From positions 2,108,001-2,172,000 of the forward strand of contig NZ_CP059162.1 in the NCBI RefSeq assembly GCF_013466605.1: a stretch of 64,000 nt of DNA, in the 5' to 3' direction. The stretch comes from Pseudomonas chlororaphis subsp. aurantiaca (GTDB lineage: Bacteria > Pseudomonadota > Gammaproteobacteria > Pseudomonadales > Pseudomonadaceae). The notes under the pieces were generated by a model. That model ran no database searches, was not told where the DNA came from, and worked only from the letters and a program-made list of their open reading frames with translations. The translations under genes were made by a program, and so were the position numbers. Each line of letters starts with the position of its first letter. Position 1 is the first letter of the stretch. Below, one piece after another: positions 32,555 through 40,833 of this stretch.

Positions 32555-33245
32555 GTTGGGCATGAGTGAAAAAGCAATTCTGAGCTGCCGCGACCTGGGC
32601 AAGTCCTACGAGGAAGGTCCGGAGTCGGTGGTGGTATTGTCCGGCCTGCAACTGGAGTTGCACCCGGGCGAGCGCGTGGCGATCGTCGGCACCTCCGGTT
32701 CGGGCAAAAGTACCTTGCTCAACCTGCTGGGTGGCCTCGACACGCCAACCAAGGGCAGCGTCTGGCTCGACGGTGAAGAGCTTTCGGCACTGAGCGAGAA
32801 GGGGCGCGGCCTGTTGCGCAACCGCTCCCTCGGTTTCGTCTACCAGTTCCACCACTTGCTGCCGGAATTCACCGCCCTGGAAAACGTCTGCATGCCGCTG
32901 CTGATCGGCAAGACCGCGATCCCGGAGGCCCGTCAGCGGGCCACGGCCTTGCTGGAGCGGGTAGGGCTGGCTCATCGTCTGGAGCACAAGCCGGCCGAAC
33001 TGTCCGGTGGCGAACGCCAGCGTGTGGCCATTGCTCGCGCCCTGGTCAACAAGCCAGGACTGGTGATGCTCGACGAGCCGACCGGCAACCTCGATTCCCA
33101 CACCGCGCAAGGCATTCAGGACTTGATGCTGGAACTCAGCACCTCGATGCGTACCGCGTTCCTGGTGGTGACCCACGACATGAACCTGGCTCGCCAGATG
33201 GATCGCGTCCTGCACCTGCAGGAAGGTTTCCTGACGCCCATCTGA
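32547..33245 (+). CDS. lolD: Lipoprotein-releasing ABC ATPase LolD
   Basis: A 232-aa ATPase of LolCDE. Walker [16 protein letters not shown], LolD-type loop [15 protein letters not shown], signature [15 protein letters not shown], Walker [14 protein letters not shown] and switch His in VVTHD. ATG 32547 overlaps the end of lolC and has GGAGG 9 nt upstream; a second in-frame ATG five codons later is an alternative. Middle gene of lolCDE. Confidence 0.95.
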   Translation: MSELGMSEKAILSCRDLGKSYEEGPESVVVLSGLQLELHPGERVAIVGTSGSGKSTLLNLLGGLDTPTKGSVWLDGEELSALSEKGRGLLRNRSLGFVYQFHHLLPEFTALENVCMPLLIGKTAIPEARQRATALLERVGLAHRLEHKPAELSGGERQRVAIARALVNKPGLVMLDEPTGNLDSHTAQGIQDLMLELSTSMRTAFLVVTHDMNLARQMDRVLHLQEGFLTPI

Positions 33246-33309
33246 CTGGCTGCAACCCGGCGCCTGAAGCAGGCGCCGGGTCTTTAATTTCCATACGGTG
33301 CCCCAGCGA

Positions 33310-34554
33310 ATGTTCAGACCGTTATCGATCTTTATCGGCACGCGCTATACCCGCGCCAAGCGCCGCAATCGCTTTGTTTCCTTCATCTCCATGACCTCGA
33401 TGATCGGCCTCGCCCTGGGCGTGCTGGCGATGATCGTGGTGTTGTCGGTGATGAACGGTTTCCAGCGCGAAATGAGCTCGCGCATCCTCGGCATGGTGCC
33501 CCACGCCACCATCGTCGGCGTCAAGCCGATCGACGACTGGCAGCCGGTGGCCGCCGCGGCGATGAAAAATCCCGAAGTGACGGCCGCGGTGCCGTTCACC
33601 GAGATGGAGGGCATGCTTTCCTACAAGGGCTCGATGCAGCCGATCCAGATCAGCGGCATCGACCCGGCCCAGGAAGGCAAGGTCTCCATCGTTGCCCAGC
33701 ACATCGTGCAGGGTCGTCTGGATGCCCTGAAGCCGGGCGAGTTCGGGGTGGTGATCGGTGAGATCACCGCACGGCGCTTCCGCCTGAATGTCGGCGACAA
33801 ACTGACCCTGATCGTGCCGGAAATCAGCTCCGCGCCGGGCGGCATCACCCCGCGCATGCAACGCTTGAACGTGGTCGGTGTGTTCAAGGTCGGGGCCGAG
33901 CTCGACGGTTCCATGGGTCTGATCCATGTGGCCGATGCCGCCGAAATGCAGCACTGGCAGCCGAACCAGGTGCAGAGCGTGCGCCTGGCGGTCAAGGACT
34001 TGTACGCCGCGCCCAAGGTTTCCAGCGACATCGCGGCCAGCCTGGGTGCTGGCTTCAAGGCCGATGACTGGACCCACACCCAGGGCAGCCTGTTCAGCGC
34101 GATGAAGATGGAAAAGACCATGATTGGCCTGTTGCTGCTGATGATCGTGGCCGTGGCTGCGTTCAACATCATCGCCACGCTGATCATGGTGGTGAACGAC
34201 AAGGGCGCGGACATCGCGATCCTGCGCACCATCGGCGCCACGCCACGGCAGATCATGGCGATCTTCATGGTCCAGGGCACGGTGATCGGTATCGTCGGCA
34301 CCTTGATCGGTGGCGTGCTGGGAGTGATCGCGGCGTTGAACGTCAGTGCGCTGGTGGGTTGGCTGGAGCGGGTCAGCGGCCAGCACATCTTCAGTTCCGA
34401 CGTGTACTTCGTCAGCAACCTGCCTTCCGAGCTGCAGGGCGGCGACGTGGCCCTGATCTGCACCGCGGGTTTTGTCCTGAGCTTCCTGGCGACCCTGTAT
34501 CCAGCCTGGCGCGCGGCGAAGGTCGAGCCGGCGACGGCGTTGCGTTACTCGTAA
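33310..34554 (+). CDS. lolE: Lipoprotein-releasing ABC permease LolE
   Basis: A 414-aa paralogue of LolC with the same layout: helix [19 protein letters not shown], periplasmic domain, three C-terminal helices and coupling segment DIAILRTIGATPRQIM. ATG 33310 ([20 protein letters not shown]) mirrors the LolC start exactly; the upstream in-frame codon at 33298 is not used. It is 65 nt after lolD. LolE binds lipoprotein substrate in E. coli; here the role is inferred from order and similarity. Confidence 0.93.
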   Translation: MFRPLSIFIGTRYTRAKRRNRFVSFISMTSMIGLALGVLAMIVVLSVMNGFQREMSSRILGMVPHATIVGVKPIDDWQPVAAAAMKNPEVTAAVPFTEMEGMLSYKGSMQPIQISGIDPAQEGKVSIVAQHIVQGRLDALKPGEFGVVIGEITARRFRLNVGDKLTLIVPEISSAPGGITPRMQRLNVVGVFKVGAELDGSMGLIHVADAAEMQHWQPNQVQSVRLAVKDLYAAPKVSSDIAASLGAGFKADDWTHTQGSLFSAMKMEKTMIGLLLLMIVAVAAFNIIATLIMVVNDKGADIAILRTIGATPRQIMAIFMVQGTVIGIVGTLIGGVLGVIAALNVSALVGWLERVSGQHIFSSDVYFVSNLPSELQGGDVALICTAGFVLSFLATLYPAWRAAKVEPATALRYS

Positions 34555-34564
34555 GGCCCAAGCC

Positions 34565-34607
34565 CGCTATCGCGAGCAAGCTCACTCCTACGAGGAGCTT
34601 GCTCGCA
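34565..34607. repeat. REP element of the fluorescent Pseudomonas type
   Basis: GCGAGCAAGCTC (34572-34583) and GAGCTTGCTCGC (34595-34606) form a 12-bp stem. The sequence has the CGCGAGCAAGCTC core abundant in P. fluorescens-group intergenic regions. It lies between convergent lolE and copS. Confidence 0.85.
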
Positions 34608-34617
34608 AACCCTCTGC

Positions 34618-35979
34618 TCACTCCTGCCTTGGCAACTCAATCACAAAGCTCGTCCGGCCTCGCGCCGATTCGCAACGAATCTGTCCGCCATGGGCGCGGA
34701 TGATCGATTGGGTGATGGCCAGCCCCAAGCCTGCATGTTCACTGCTGCCTTCATGGCGCGCCGGGTCGGCGCGGTAGAAGCGGTCGAACAGCCGTGGCAA
34801 GCGTTCAGGCGGAATACCTTCGCCGGTGTTTTCCACCCGCAGATATGAACCCCTGGCGGTCTCGCCAAGCCGCACCCGCACTTCGCCGCCAGCCGGGGTG
34901 AAGCGCAGGGCGTTGTCCAGCAGGTTGGAAAGGGCGCGGCGCAACATGCTGCGGTCGCCCTGGATCTTCGCGCTGCCTTCGCGCCCCAGGGCGATGCCGG
35001 CGTCTTCGGCCAGCGGCGAATAGAACTCCAGCAGCATGTCGGTTTCGTCACCCAGCTCCAGGGCTTCGCGCTTCGGCGTCAGCAGGCCATGATCGGCCTT
35101 GGCCAGGTAGAGCATGTCGTTGACCAGTTGGGCCATCCACTGCAGCTCTTCGAGGTTGCTGTGCAGCGCTTCGCGATAGTCTTCCAGCGCCCGTGGGCGG
35201 GTGAGGGTGACCTGGGTGTGGGTCAGCAGGTTCGACAGCGGGGTGCGCAGTTCATGGGCGATGTCCGCCGAGAATGCGGAGAGGCGCTGGAAGGAATCGT
35301 CCAGGCGCCCGAGCATGGCATTGAAGGCCTGGGCCAGCTCGGCCAGTTCGCCGGGCATCTGCTGCTCCGGCAAGCGCTGGGTCAGCGAGCTGGCGGACAC
35401 ACCCGCGGCGACCTCGCTCATTCGCCGTAACGGACGCAGGCCGCTGCGCGCGGCCCAGGCCCCGAGCAGCGCGGTGGCCAGGGCCGAGAGGCCGACGGTC
35501 AGCCAGATCAAATGCTGCATGCGTTGCAGGAAGTGCTGGTGGTGGGTGATGTCGAGCATCAGGGTCAGCTCTGGCGAGCCGGCCTGGCCAGGCTCCAGGG
35601 CTGCACTGTAGATACGGTAGGCGGTACCGTCGTGTTGCAGGCTGTGCAGCCCGGTCGGCTGGGCCGGAGTGGCCGGCAGCCCCTTGGCGCTGTCGAACCA
35701 GACGGTGCCATCCGCGCCTGTGACCCGCAGAGTCAGGTCCGGTTGATGGCTGAGTTCGTCCAGCAGCTGTGCCTTGCGTTCGGCAAAACGTTGCGGGTCA
35801 TCGGCGTCCTGCAGCGCACTGCGCATGGCGATCAGCTTGCCTTCCAGCAGTTGCTGGTCGAGTTCGATGAAGTGCGCTTCGCTGGCACGGCTGAACAGCA
35901 CCCCGGCGAGCAACGAAACCACCGCGGTGCAGCCGGCGAACAACAGGGCCAGGCGTCCACTCAGGGTCAAACGGCGCAT
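34618..35979 (-). CDS. copS: Copper-responsive sensor histidine kinase CopS
   Basis: A 453-aa inner-membrane histidine kinase of the heavy-metal (CusS/CopS) class. Helix 1 about residues 8-28, periplasmic sensor, helix 2 LIWLTVGLSALATALLGAW, HAMP domain (RPLRRMSEVAAGVSA), HisKA with His in SADIAHELRTPLSNLL, and HATPase motifs SNLLDNALRFTPAGG, GEGIPPERL and HAGLGLAITQSI. It overlaps copR as TAATG. Gene order and the CopR box next to the cupredoxin gene match P. aeruginosa copRS (PA2809-PA2810). Confidence 0.88.
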   Translation of the reverse strand: MRRLTLSGRLALLFAGCTAVVSLLAGVLFSRASEAHFIELDQQLLEGKLIAMRSALQDADDPQRFAERKAQLLDELSHQPDLTLRVTGADGTVWFDSAKGLPATPAQPTGLHSLQHDGTAYRIYSAALEPGQAGSPELTLMLDITHHQHFLQRMQHLIWLTVGLSALATALLGAWAARSGLRPLRRMSEVAAGVSASSLTQRLPEQQMPGELAELAQAFNAMLGRLDDSFQRLSAFSADIAHELRTPLSNLLTHTQVTLTRPRALEDYREALHSNLEELQWMAQLVNDMLYLAKADHGLLTPKREALELGDETDMLLEFYSPLAEDAGIALGREGSAKIQGDRSMLRRALSNLLDNALRFTPAGGEVRVRLGETARGSYLRVENTGEGIPPERLPRLFDRFYRADPARHEGSSEHAGLGLAITQSIIRAHGGQIRCESARGRTSFVIELPRQE

Positions 35980-36659
35980 TAGGCCTGGCGCTCTTCGAGC
36001 ACGTAGCCCATGCCGCGCACGGTGTGGATCAGCTTGTTCGGGTAATCGTCATCAATCTTCAGGCGCAGGCGGCGGATCGCCACCTCGATGACGTTGGTGT
36101 CGCTGTCGAAGTTCATGTCCCAGACCTGAGAGGCGATCAGCGTCTTGGGCAGCACTTCACCCTGGCGCCGCAGGAGCATTTCCAGCAGCGAGAATTCCTT
36201 GGCGGTGAGGTCGATGCGCTGGCCATTGCGTTCGACCCGCCGGCGAATCAGGTCCAGGCGCAGGTCCGCCAGTTGCAGGGTGGTTTCCTGGGACGTGGAG
36301 CTGCCGCGGCGCAACAGGCTGCGGACCCGGGCCAGCAGTTCGGAGAAGGCGAAAGGCTTGACCAGATAATCGTCGGCGCCCAGCTCCAGGCCGTGAACCC
36401 GGTCTTCCACCGCATCGCGCGCGGTCAGGAACAGCACCGGTATATCCAGCCCGGCGCCACGCACGGCTTGCAGGATCTGCCAGCCATCGCGGCCCGGCAG
36501 CATCACGTCGAGAATCAACAGGGAGTAGTCGCCGGTCAGCGCCAGGTGTTGGCCGGTGGTGCCATCGGCCACCAGCTCGGCATTGAAGCCGGCCTCGCTC
36601 AGGCCCTGGCGCAGGTAGTGGCCGGTTTTCGGTTGGTCTTCGACGATCAGCAGTTTCAT
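35979..36659 (-). CDS. copR: Copper response regulator CopR (OmpR family)
   Basis: A 226-aa OmpR/PhoB response regulator. The receiver has the phospho-acceptor Asp in [16 protein letters not shown] and Lys in [10 protein letters not shown]. The C-terminal winged helix reads [20 protein letters not shown] then [16 protein letters not shown]. First gene of copRS, divergent from the cupredoxin gene across a 155-bp region that holds a CopR-type box. It probably activates both units in response to periplasmic copper. Confidence 0.9.
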   Translation of the reverse strand: MKLLIVEDQPKTGHYLRQGLSEAGFNAELVADGTTGQHLALTGDYSLLILDVMLPGRDGWQILQAVRGAGLDIPVLFLTARDAVEDRVHGLELGADDYLVKPFAFSELLARVRSLLRRGSSTSQETTLQLADLRLDLIRRRVERNGQRIDLTAKEFSLLEMLLRRQGEVLPKTLIASQVWDMNFDSDTNVIEVAIRRLRLKIDDDYPNKLIHTVRGMGYVLEERQA

Positions 36660-36721
36660 GGGCGACTCATGGTAAATGGAACGCGGGCTTTATACCGTGG
36701 GCGGCGGCCGCACGGTGCAAG

Positions 36722-36737
36722 CTGACAAAGTTGTAAT
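36722..36737 (+). promoter_or_regulatory. CopR box
   Basis: CTGACAaagttGTAAT matches the CopR consensus CTGACA-N5-GTAAT reported for P. aeruginosa (from memory) with no mismatch. It lies in the divergent region between copR and the cupredoxin gene. Confidence 0.8.
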
Positions 36738-36814
36738 CTAGCAGTCATCTGGCTGGCAGCGGTGCGGCCTTAGAGTTTCACGCAAGCTGAATCTCATCTT
36801 GTTGGAGTGCAATT

Positions 36815-37369
36815 ATGTTTTTGCCCAAGGGTGTTTTGCCTCGTTCGTTGACGCTGGCTGCGTGTTTGCTGACATTGGGTGCGCCGGCCTGGGCATCGCC
36901 GGCGCAGACCTACGATTTCGGTCAGGCGGCCTCGGCGGCCAAGGCCACGCGTACGGTGGAAGTGGTCATGAACGACATGTCCTACACTCCCAAGAACCTG
37001 GACATCAAGGCTGGCGAAACCGTGCGTTTTGTCTTGATCAACAAGGGCCAGTTGCTGCATGAGCTCAATATCGGTACCGCGACCATGCATGCCGAGCACC
37101 AGCAGGAAATGCTGAAGATGCAGCGGAGCGGAATGCTCACGCTCACCACCGTCAAAGATATGCCCGCCGGAGCCATGGATCACACCGCCATGGGGCATGG
37201 CGCGATGCCCGGCATGAGGCACGACGATCCGAACAGCGTGCTGGTGGAGCCGGGCAAGACCGCTGAGCTGACCTGGACCTTCAGCAAGGCCGGCAGCCTG
37301 GAGTTCGCCTGCAATATCCCGGGGCACTATCAGGCGGGCATGGTCGGCAAGCTGACGGTCAGCCAGTAA
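36815..37369 (+). CDS. Periplasmic cupredoxin (CopI-like) with Met/His-rich insert
   Basis: A 184-aa exported copper protein. Signal peptide to about residue 27 (LTLGAPAWA). The cupredoxin fold has apparent type 1 copper ligands: His82 (LLHELNIG), Cys166, His171 and Met176 (CNIPGHYQAGM). Between strands is a Met/His-rich insert (MHAEHQQEMLKMQ, then MDHTAMGHGAMPGMRHD), probably binding extra Cu(I). Orthologue position PA2807. GGAG precedes ATG 36815. Likely periplasmic copper tolerance under CopRS control. Confidence 0.88.
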   Translation: MFLPKGVLPRSLTLAACLLTLGAPAWASPAQTYDFGQAASAAKATRTVEVVMNDMSYTPKNLDIKAGETVRFVLINKGQLLHELNIGTATMHAEHQQEMLKMQRSGMLTLTTVKDMPAGAMDHTAMGHGAMPGMRHDDPNSVLVEPGKTAELTWTFSKAGSLEFACNIPGHYQAGMVGKLTVSQ

Positions 37370-37437
37370 GCGCCTGGGGCTCAAAGGCGGAGGCAAAGAC
37401 TGATAGAATCGCCTGATTCTTCAGTCAGGTTTCCGCC

Positions 37438-38268
37438 ATGCATCCCGCAGCCGAACATTCGCCGCTGGGCAAGTCCAGTGAATACGTCTCCACTTACACG
37501 CCGTCCTTGCTGTTCCCGATCCCGCGGGCGGCGAAATGGGCCGAGCTGGGCCTGAGCGCCGACACCCTGCCTTATAAAGGCGTGGACTTCTGGAACTGCT
37601 TCGAGCTGTCCTGGCTGCTGCCCTCCGGCAAGCCGGTGGTGGCCATCGCCGAATTCAGCATTCCGGCGGACTCACCGAACATCATCGAGTCGAAGTCGTT
37701 CAAGCTGTACCTCAACTCGCTGAACCAGACTCCTTTCGCGGATCGCCAGAGCCTGGAAGAAATCTTGCGTGCCGACCTCTCGGCGGCGGCTGGCAAGCCG
37801 GTGGGCGTGCGGATCCGCAGCCTGGGCGAAGTGGAGGCGGAAGGTGTGGTGGCGTTGCCGGGTACCTGCATCGATGAGCTGGATATCAGCGTCAGCAGCT
37901 ATGAGCATCCACGTCCGGAGCTGCTGCAGTGCGACAGGTCGCGGATCGTCGAGGAGAGCGTGCACAGCCATCTGCTCAAGTCCAATTGCCCGGTCACCAG
38001 CCAGCCGGACTGGGGCAGCGTGGTGGTGGAGTACCGTGGCCCGGCGCTGGATCACGCCAGCCTGCTGGCCTACCTGGTGAGCTTTCGCCAGCACTCGGAT
38101 TTCCATGAGCAATGCGTGGAACGGATCTTCCTCGACCTGCAACGCTTGCTGCAGCCGGAGAAGCTGACGGTGTATGCGCGTTATGTGCGTCGTGGTGGCC
38201 TGGATATCAACCCGTATCGCAGCACCGAAACCGCGAGTTTCGCCAACTTCCGACTGGTTCGCCAGTAA
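37438..38268 (+). CDS. queF: NADPH-dependent 7-cyano-7-deazaguanine reductase QueF
   Basis: A 276-aa two-domain (unimodular type II) QueF, an enzyme of queuosine biosynthesis that reduces preQ0 to preQ1. The catalytic Cys lies in [16 protein letters not shown], which forms a thioimide with the nitrile. The QueF motif [11 protein letters not shown] supplies the NADPH site. The length fits the long class found in gammaproteobacteria. Monocistronic with its own terminator. Confidence 0.95.
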   Translation: MHPAAEHSPLGKSSEYVSTYTPSLLFPIPRAAKWAELGLSADTLPYKGVDFWNCFELSWLLPSGKPVVAIAEFSIPADSPNIIESKSFKLYLNSLNQTPFADRQSLEEILRADLSAAAGKPVGVRIRSLGEVEAEGVVALPGTCIDELDISVSSYEHPRPELLQCDRSRIVEESVHSHLLKSNCPVTSQPDWGSVVVEYRGPALDHASLLAYLVSFRQHSDFHEQCVERIFLDLQRLLQPEKLTVYARYVRRGGLDINPYRSTETASFANFRLVRQ

Positions 38269-38270
38269 TG

Positions 38271-38301
38271 AAAAGCCCCGCTCTGGTAGCGGGGCTTTTT
38301 T
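38271..38301. terminator. Bidirectional terminator downstream of queF
   Basis: AAAAGCCCCGCT/AGCGGGGCTTTTTT hairpin between queF and the convergent DUF4404 gene. Confidence 0.88.
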
Positions 38302-38313
38302 GTCTGTAAGGGG

Positions 38314-38577
38314 TTAAATCCCCATGTTGCCGAGGGTTTGCACGATGTTGCGCAAGGTGCCGGCAATGGCGGGGTGTTCAAGCTCGAAGCGTTCGACGGC
38401 GAGGTTGACCCCGTCGGCCAGGCTGGTGTCCTGGGTGGCGTTTTCCAGTTTGAGCTCGAGCTCGATCTGTTGCATCAATTCCTGCAGATTGGCGCGTTCT
38501 GCTTCCGAAAGCGGTGGGTTCTGCTCCAATTGCTCGCGCAGGGTATTGAGCTGTTCTTGCAGTTCGCGGGCAGGCAT
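38314..38577 (-). CDS. DUF4404 family protein
   Basis: An 87-aa protein predicted to be largely helical and coiled coil (LQEQLNTLREQLEQN, ERANLQELMQQIELELKLE). The C-terminal FELEHPAIAGTLRNIVQTLGNMGI is the DUF4404 hallmark. Function unknown. A GGGAGA ribosome binding site precedes ATG 38577. Confidence 0.82.
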   Translation of the reverse strand: MPARELQEQLNTLREQLEQNPPLSEAERANLQELMQQIELELKLENATQDTSLADGVNLAVERFELEHPAIAGTLRNIVQTLGNMGI

Positions 38578-38690
38578 GGCGTTCTCCCTTCATTGATAGA
38601 CACAGCCATGGACCGCGCCGGTTCGCTAAAGGTCCATGTCTGAGCCTTAGCGTAATCCACTCGCGGGCAATGTGCATGATCTTGATCAAG

Positions 38691-39311
38691 TCAGGGTTTT
38701 TCACCCTTCAGGCGACGCTGGCCGATGTCGGCCAGGCAGGTCGACAGCTCGCCCAAGTGGTCGATCACCGAGTGCACGCCGAGGCTGAATAGATGCAGGG
38801 TGGCCTTGCCACGCTTGAACTCGCGTTCCTGCTGACTCAGCGCCTGCCATTGCGTCGGGCTCATGCCGCAGAGCGAACCGCAGGACGCCAGGCCGATGGT
38901 CCACAGGCCGGCGTTGAGGCCCGATTGCAGCAGGCGCGGTTCGCCGCTGACCAGCACGCAGCCGTCCAGCCGGCTGACATTCAGGGCCATCAGCGCCTGC
39001 CAGCAGGCATCGGGAGCAGGCCAGCGGGAGCCTGTGTTGGGGGAGGCGATGACCCAGTCGGGCAGTGAACTCGCCAGGCGCTTGCTGAGACTGTCGGGCA
39101 ATTCGTCGAGCCAGGCGCAAGGTACGCCTTGTTGTTGCAGGCTGTGCAGAATGTCCAGGGCACCGTGGGTGGCGTGGGCCTGTTCCAGGACCGGGTGATC
39201 GGCGCTGTGCAGGCGCATCCGCGCGCCGAAATCCACCAGGCAACCGCTGAGGCCAAAGAGCACGGCGGTCAAGGTGGGGGCGGATACAGGCAAGGCTTCG
39301 GCGTGAGGCAT
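38691..39311 (-). CDS. HAD-like protein, phosphonatase type, catalytic Asp missing
   Basis: A 206-aa protein with the layout of phosphonoacetaldehyde hydrolase-like HAD proteins. The first motif reads AVLFGLSGCLVDFGARM. In active enzymes this is LDWAGTTVDFG, so the nucleophilic Asp is replaced by Gly (residue 20). Later parts fit the fold: LHSLQQQGVPCAWLDELPD (motif 2 position), WPAPDACWQALMAL, LVSGEPRLLQSGLNAGLWTIGL. ATG 39311 has AGGGA upstream; the frame is open to 39422 without similarity. The PA2803 position suggests a conserved, possibly non-catalytic role. Confidence 0.72.
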   Translation of the reverse strand: MPHAEALPVSAPTLTAVLFGLSGCLVDFGARMRLHSADHPVLEQAHATHGALDILHSLQQQGVPCAWLDELPDSLSKRLASSLPDWVIASPNTGSRWPAPDACWQALMALNVSRLDGCVLVSGEPRLLQSGLNAGLWTIGLASCGSLCGMSPTQWQALSQQEREFKRGKATLHLFSLGVHSVIDHLGELSTCLADIGQRRLKGEKP

Positions 39312-39429
39312 CGTGACGTCCCTGAAATACCTTACAAGAGTATCGACGGCAGATGACCGTTGGGTGACAGCTCCGTGAACAGGCCATGCAAACGAGGGGG
39401 AGAGGGCTAAGCACTGCGCCAATGCTGCA

Positions 39430-39454
39430 TAAATGGATATATCCGACTTATACT
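39430..39454 (+). promoter_or_regulatory. Candidate mlaA promoter
   Basis: TATACT (39449-39454) with TGCATA 17 nt upstream, around the small palindrome GGATATATCC. The remainder of 39312-39512 has no gene I can support. Confidence 0.45.
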
Positions 39455-39512
39455 AGCGCGCTTACCGCCAGGGCATAGCGCCCGCGACAGTACAATCCAA
39501 GGAGTTTCTGCT

Positions 39513-40196
39513 ATGCGCTGGAGCAATCGTCTCGCTCAGCTTATGTGTGCCGGCATGCTGCTGGTGCCGGTTTTGGCCCACGCTGCGGAAGACGATCCGT
39601 GGGAAAGCATCAACCGCCCGATCTTCACCTTCAACGACACCATCGATACCTATGCGCTGAAGCCACTGGCAAAAGGTTATCAGGCCGTAACGCCGCAATT
39701 TCTCGAAGACGGCATTCACAACTTCTTCCGTAATATCGGTGATGTCGGCAACCTGGCCAACGATATCCTGCAGGCCAAGCCCCATGCCGCTGCCGTCGAC
39801 ACTGCGCGGCTGCTGATGAACACTACTATCGGCGTGGCGGGTTTCTTCGATGTGAGCACCAAGATGGGCTTGCAGCGTAACGATGAAGACTTCGGCCAGA
39901 CCCTGGGTTACTGGGGCGTCGGCAGCGGTCCTTACGTGGTGCTGCCGTTCTTCGGTCCGAGCACCCTGCGCGACGCGCCGGCCAAGTATGTGGACAGCTT
40001 CACCGACGGTTACCGTTATGTGAACGACGTGCCGGTGCGTAACAGCGTGTTTGCCCTGGAGGTCGTCGACACCCGCGCCAGCCTGCTGTCGAGCGAGAAG
40101 CTGATCAGTGGCGACAAGTACACCTTCATTCGCAATGCCTACCTGCAGAACCGCGAATTCAAGGTCAAGGACGGCAAGGTCGAAGACGATTTTTAA
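39513..40196 (+). CDS. mlaA: MlaA/VacJ family outer-membrane lipid asymmetry protein
   Basis: A 227-aa protein that removes mislocalised phospholipid from the outer leaflet of the outer membrane and passes it to MlaC. The family core is clear: DDPWESINRPIFTFNDTID, then LPFFGPSTLRDAPAKYVDSF. E. coli MlaA is a lipoprotein; this one ends its signal peptide at AHA-AEDD with no lipobox Cys, as in other pseudomonads, so it should be processed by signal peptidase I. AAGGAG precedes ATG 39513. Ends with a strong terminator. Confidence 0.92.
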   Translation: MRWSNRLAQLMCAGMLLVPVLAHAAEDDPWESINRPIFTFNDTIDTYALKPLAKGYQAVTPQFLEDGIHNFFRNIGDVGNLANDILQAKPHAAAVDTARLLMNTTIGVAGFFDVSTKMGLQRNDEDFGQTLGYWGVGSGPYVVLPFFGPSTLRDAPAKYVDSFTDGYRYVNDVPVRNSVFALEVVDTRASLLSSEKLISGDKYTFIRNAYLQNREFKVKDGKVEDDF

Positions 40197-40213
40197 GCGT
40201 TGACCCTGTCATG

Positions 40214-40244
40214 AAAAAGGCGGCCCCAGGGGCCGCCTTTTTTA
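40214..40244. terminator. Bidirectional terminator downstream of mlaA
   Basis: AAAAAGGCGGCCCC/GGGGCCGCCTTTTTT hairpin between mlaA and the convergent PilZ gene. Confidence 0.9.
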
Positions 40245-40256
40245 TTGCTTTCAGAA

Positions 40257-40556
40257 TCAGTTCATCTTCAGGATTGTAAGCCCAAGTTTCTGGCCGTTGC
40301 CTTCCAGTTCGGTGACCCAGACCATTTCGGTGTCCGCTTCCAGTCCCCTGAGGGTTGCATGGTCTGAATCGATACGCACGCTGAGCTGGTCGCCGACCTT
40401 GAATGAGCGGGGTGCCTGGACTTGCATGCCACTGCTGGAAAGGTCGATGCAGACGACTGGAATCACCTGGCCCTGATGGATCGACGTGACCTCTGCATCC
40501 ACCCGCATGCGGATGTAATCGCGCTTTTCACTGTAGTCACGATCGTTTGGGCTCAT
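40257..40556 (-). CDS. Single-domain PilZ protein
   Basis: A 99-aa PilZ domain protein, likely a c-di-GMP receptor. It has the N-terminal basic motif (EKRDYIRMRV) and the CIDLSSSGMQVQ segment corresponding to D/NxSxxG. ATG 40556 has GGATGGAG upstream; ATG 40565 is a possible alternative, three codons longer. Orthologue position PA2799, beside rssB. Confidence 0.85.
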   Translation of the reverse strand: MSPNDRDYSEKRDYIRMRVDAEVTSIHQGQVIPVVCIDLSSSGMQVQAPRSFKVGDQLSVRIDSDHATLRGLEADTEMVWVTELEGNGQKLGLTILKMN

Positions 40557-40833
40557 AGGCTCCATCCTGCGTTTAAGTTGCGGATTTGTCTGTTCTTATA
40601 ACTCCCGGTGATTTGAGGTGTAAAGACGTCCAGCGACCATCGGCATGAGCTTGAAACGCCCCGCGGATGGGAGTACCGTCTGCGCCTTAGAAGGGCACCT
40701 CTGATGGTCGAGCGTGCAGGGCTACGGGCCCTGGCTCCGTTTCCAGAGTGGCTAGAAAGCGAATCCAGTAGTGTGTGTCCAGGCCTCGTGCCCAGCCACC
40801 TACGCCAACCTAATTCTGGCGCCGTTTGCCCAC

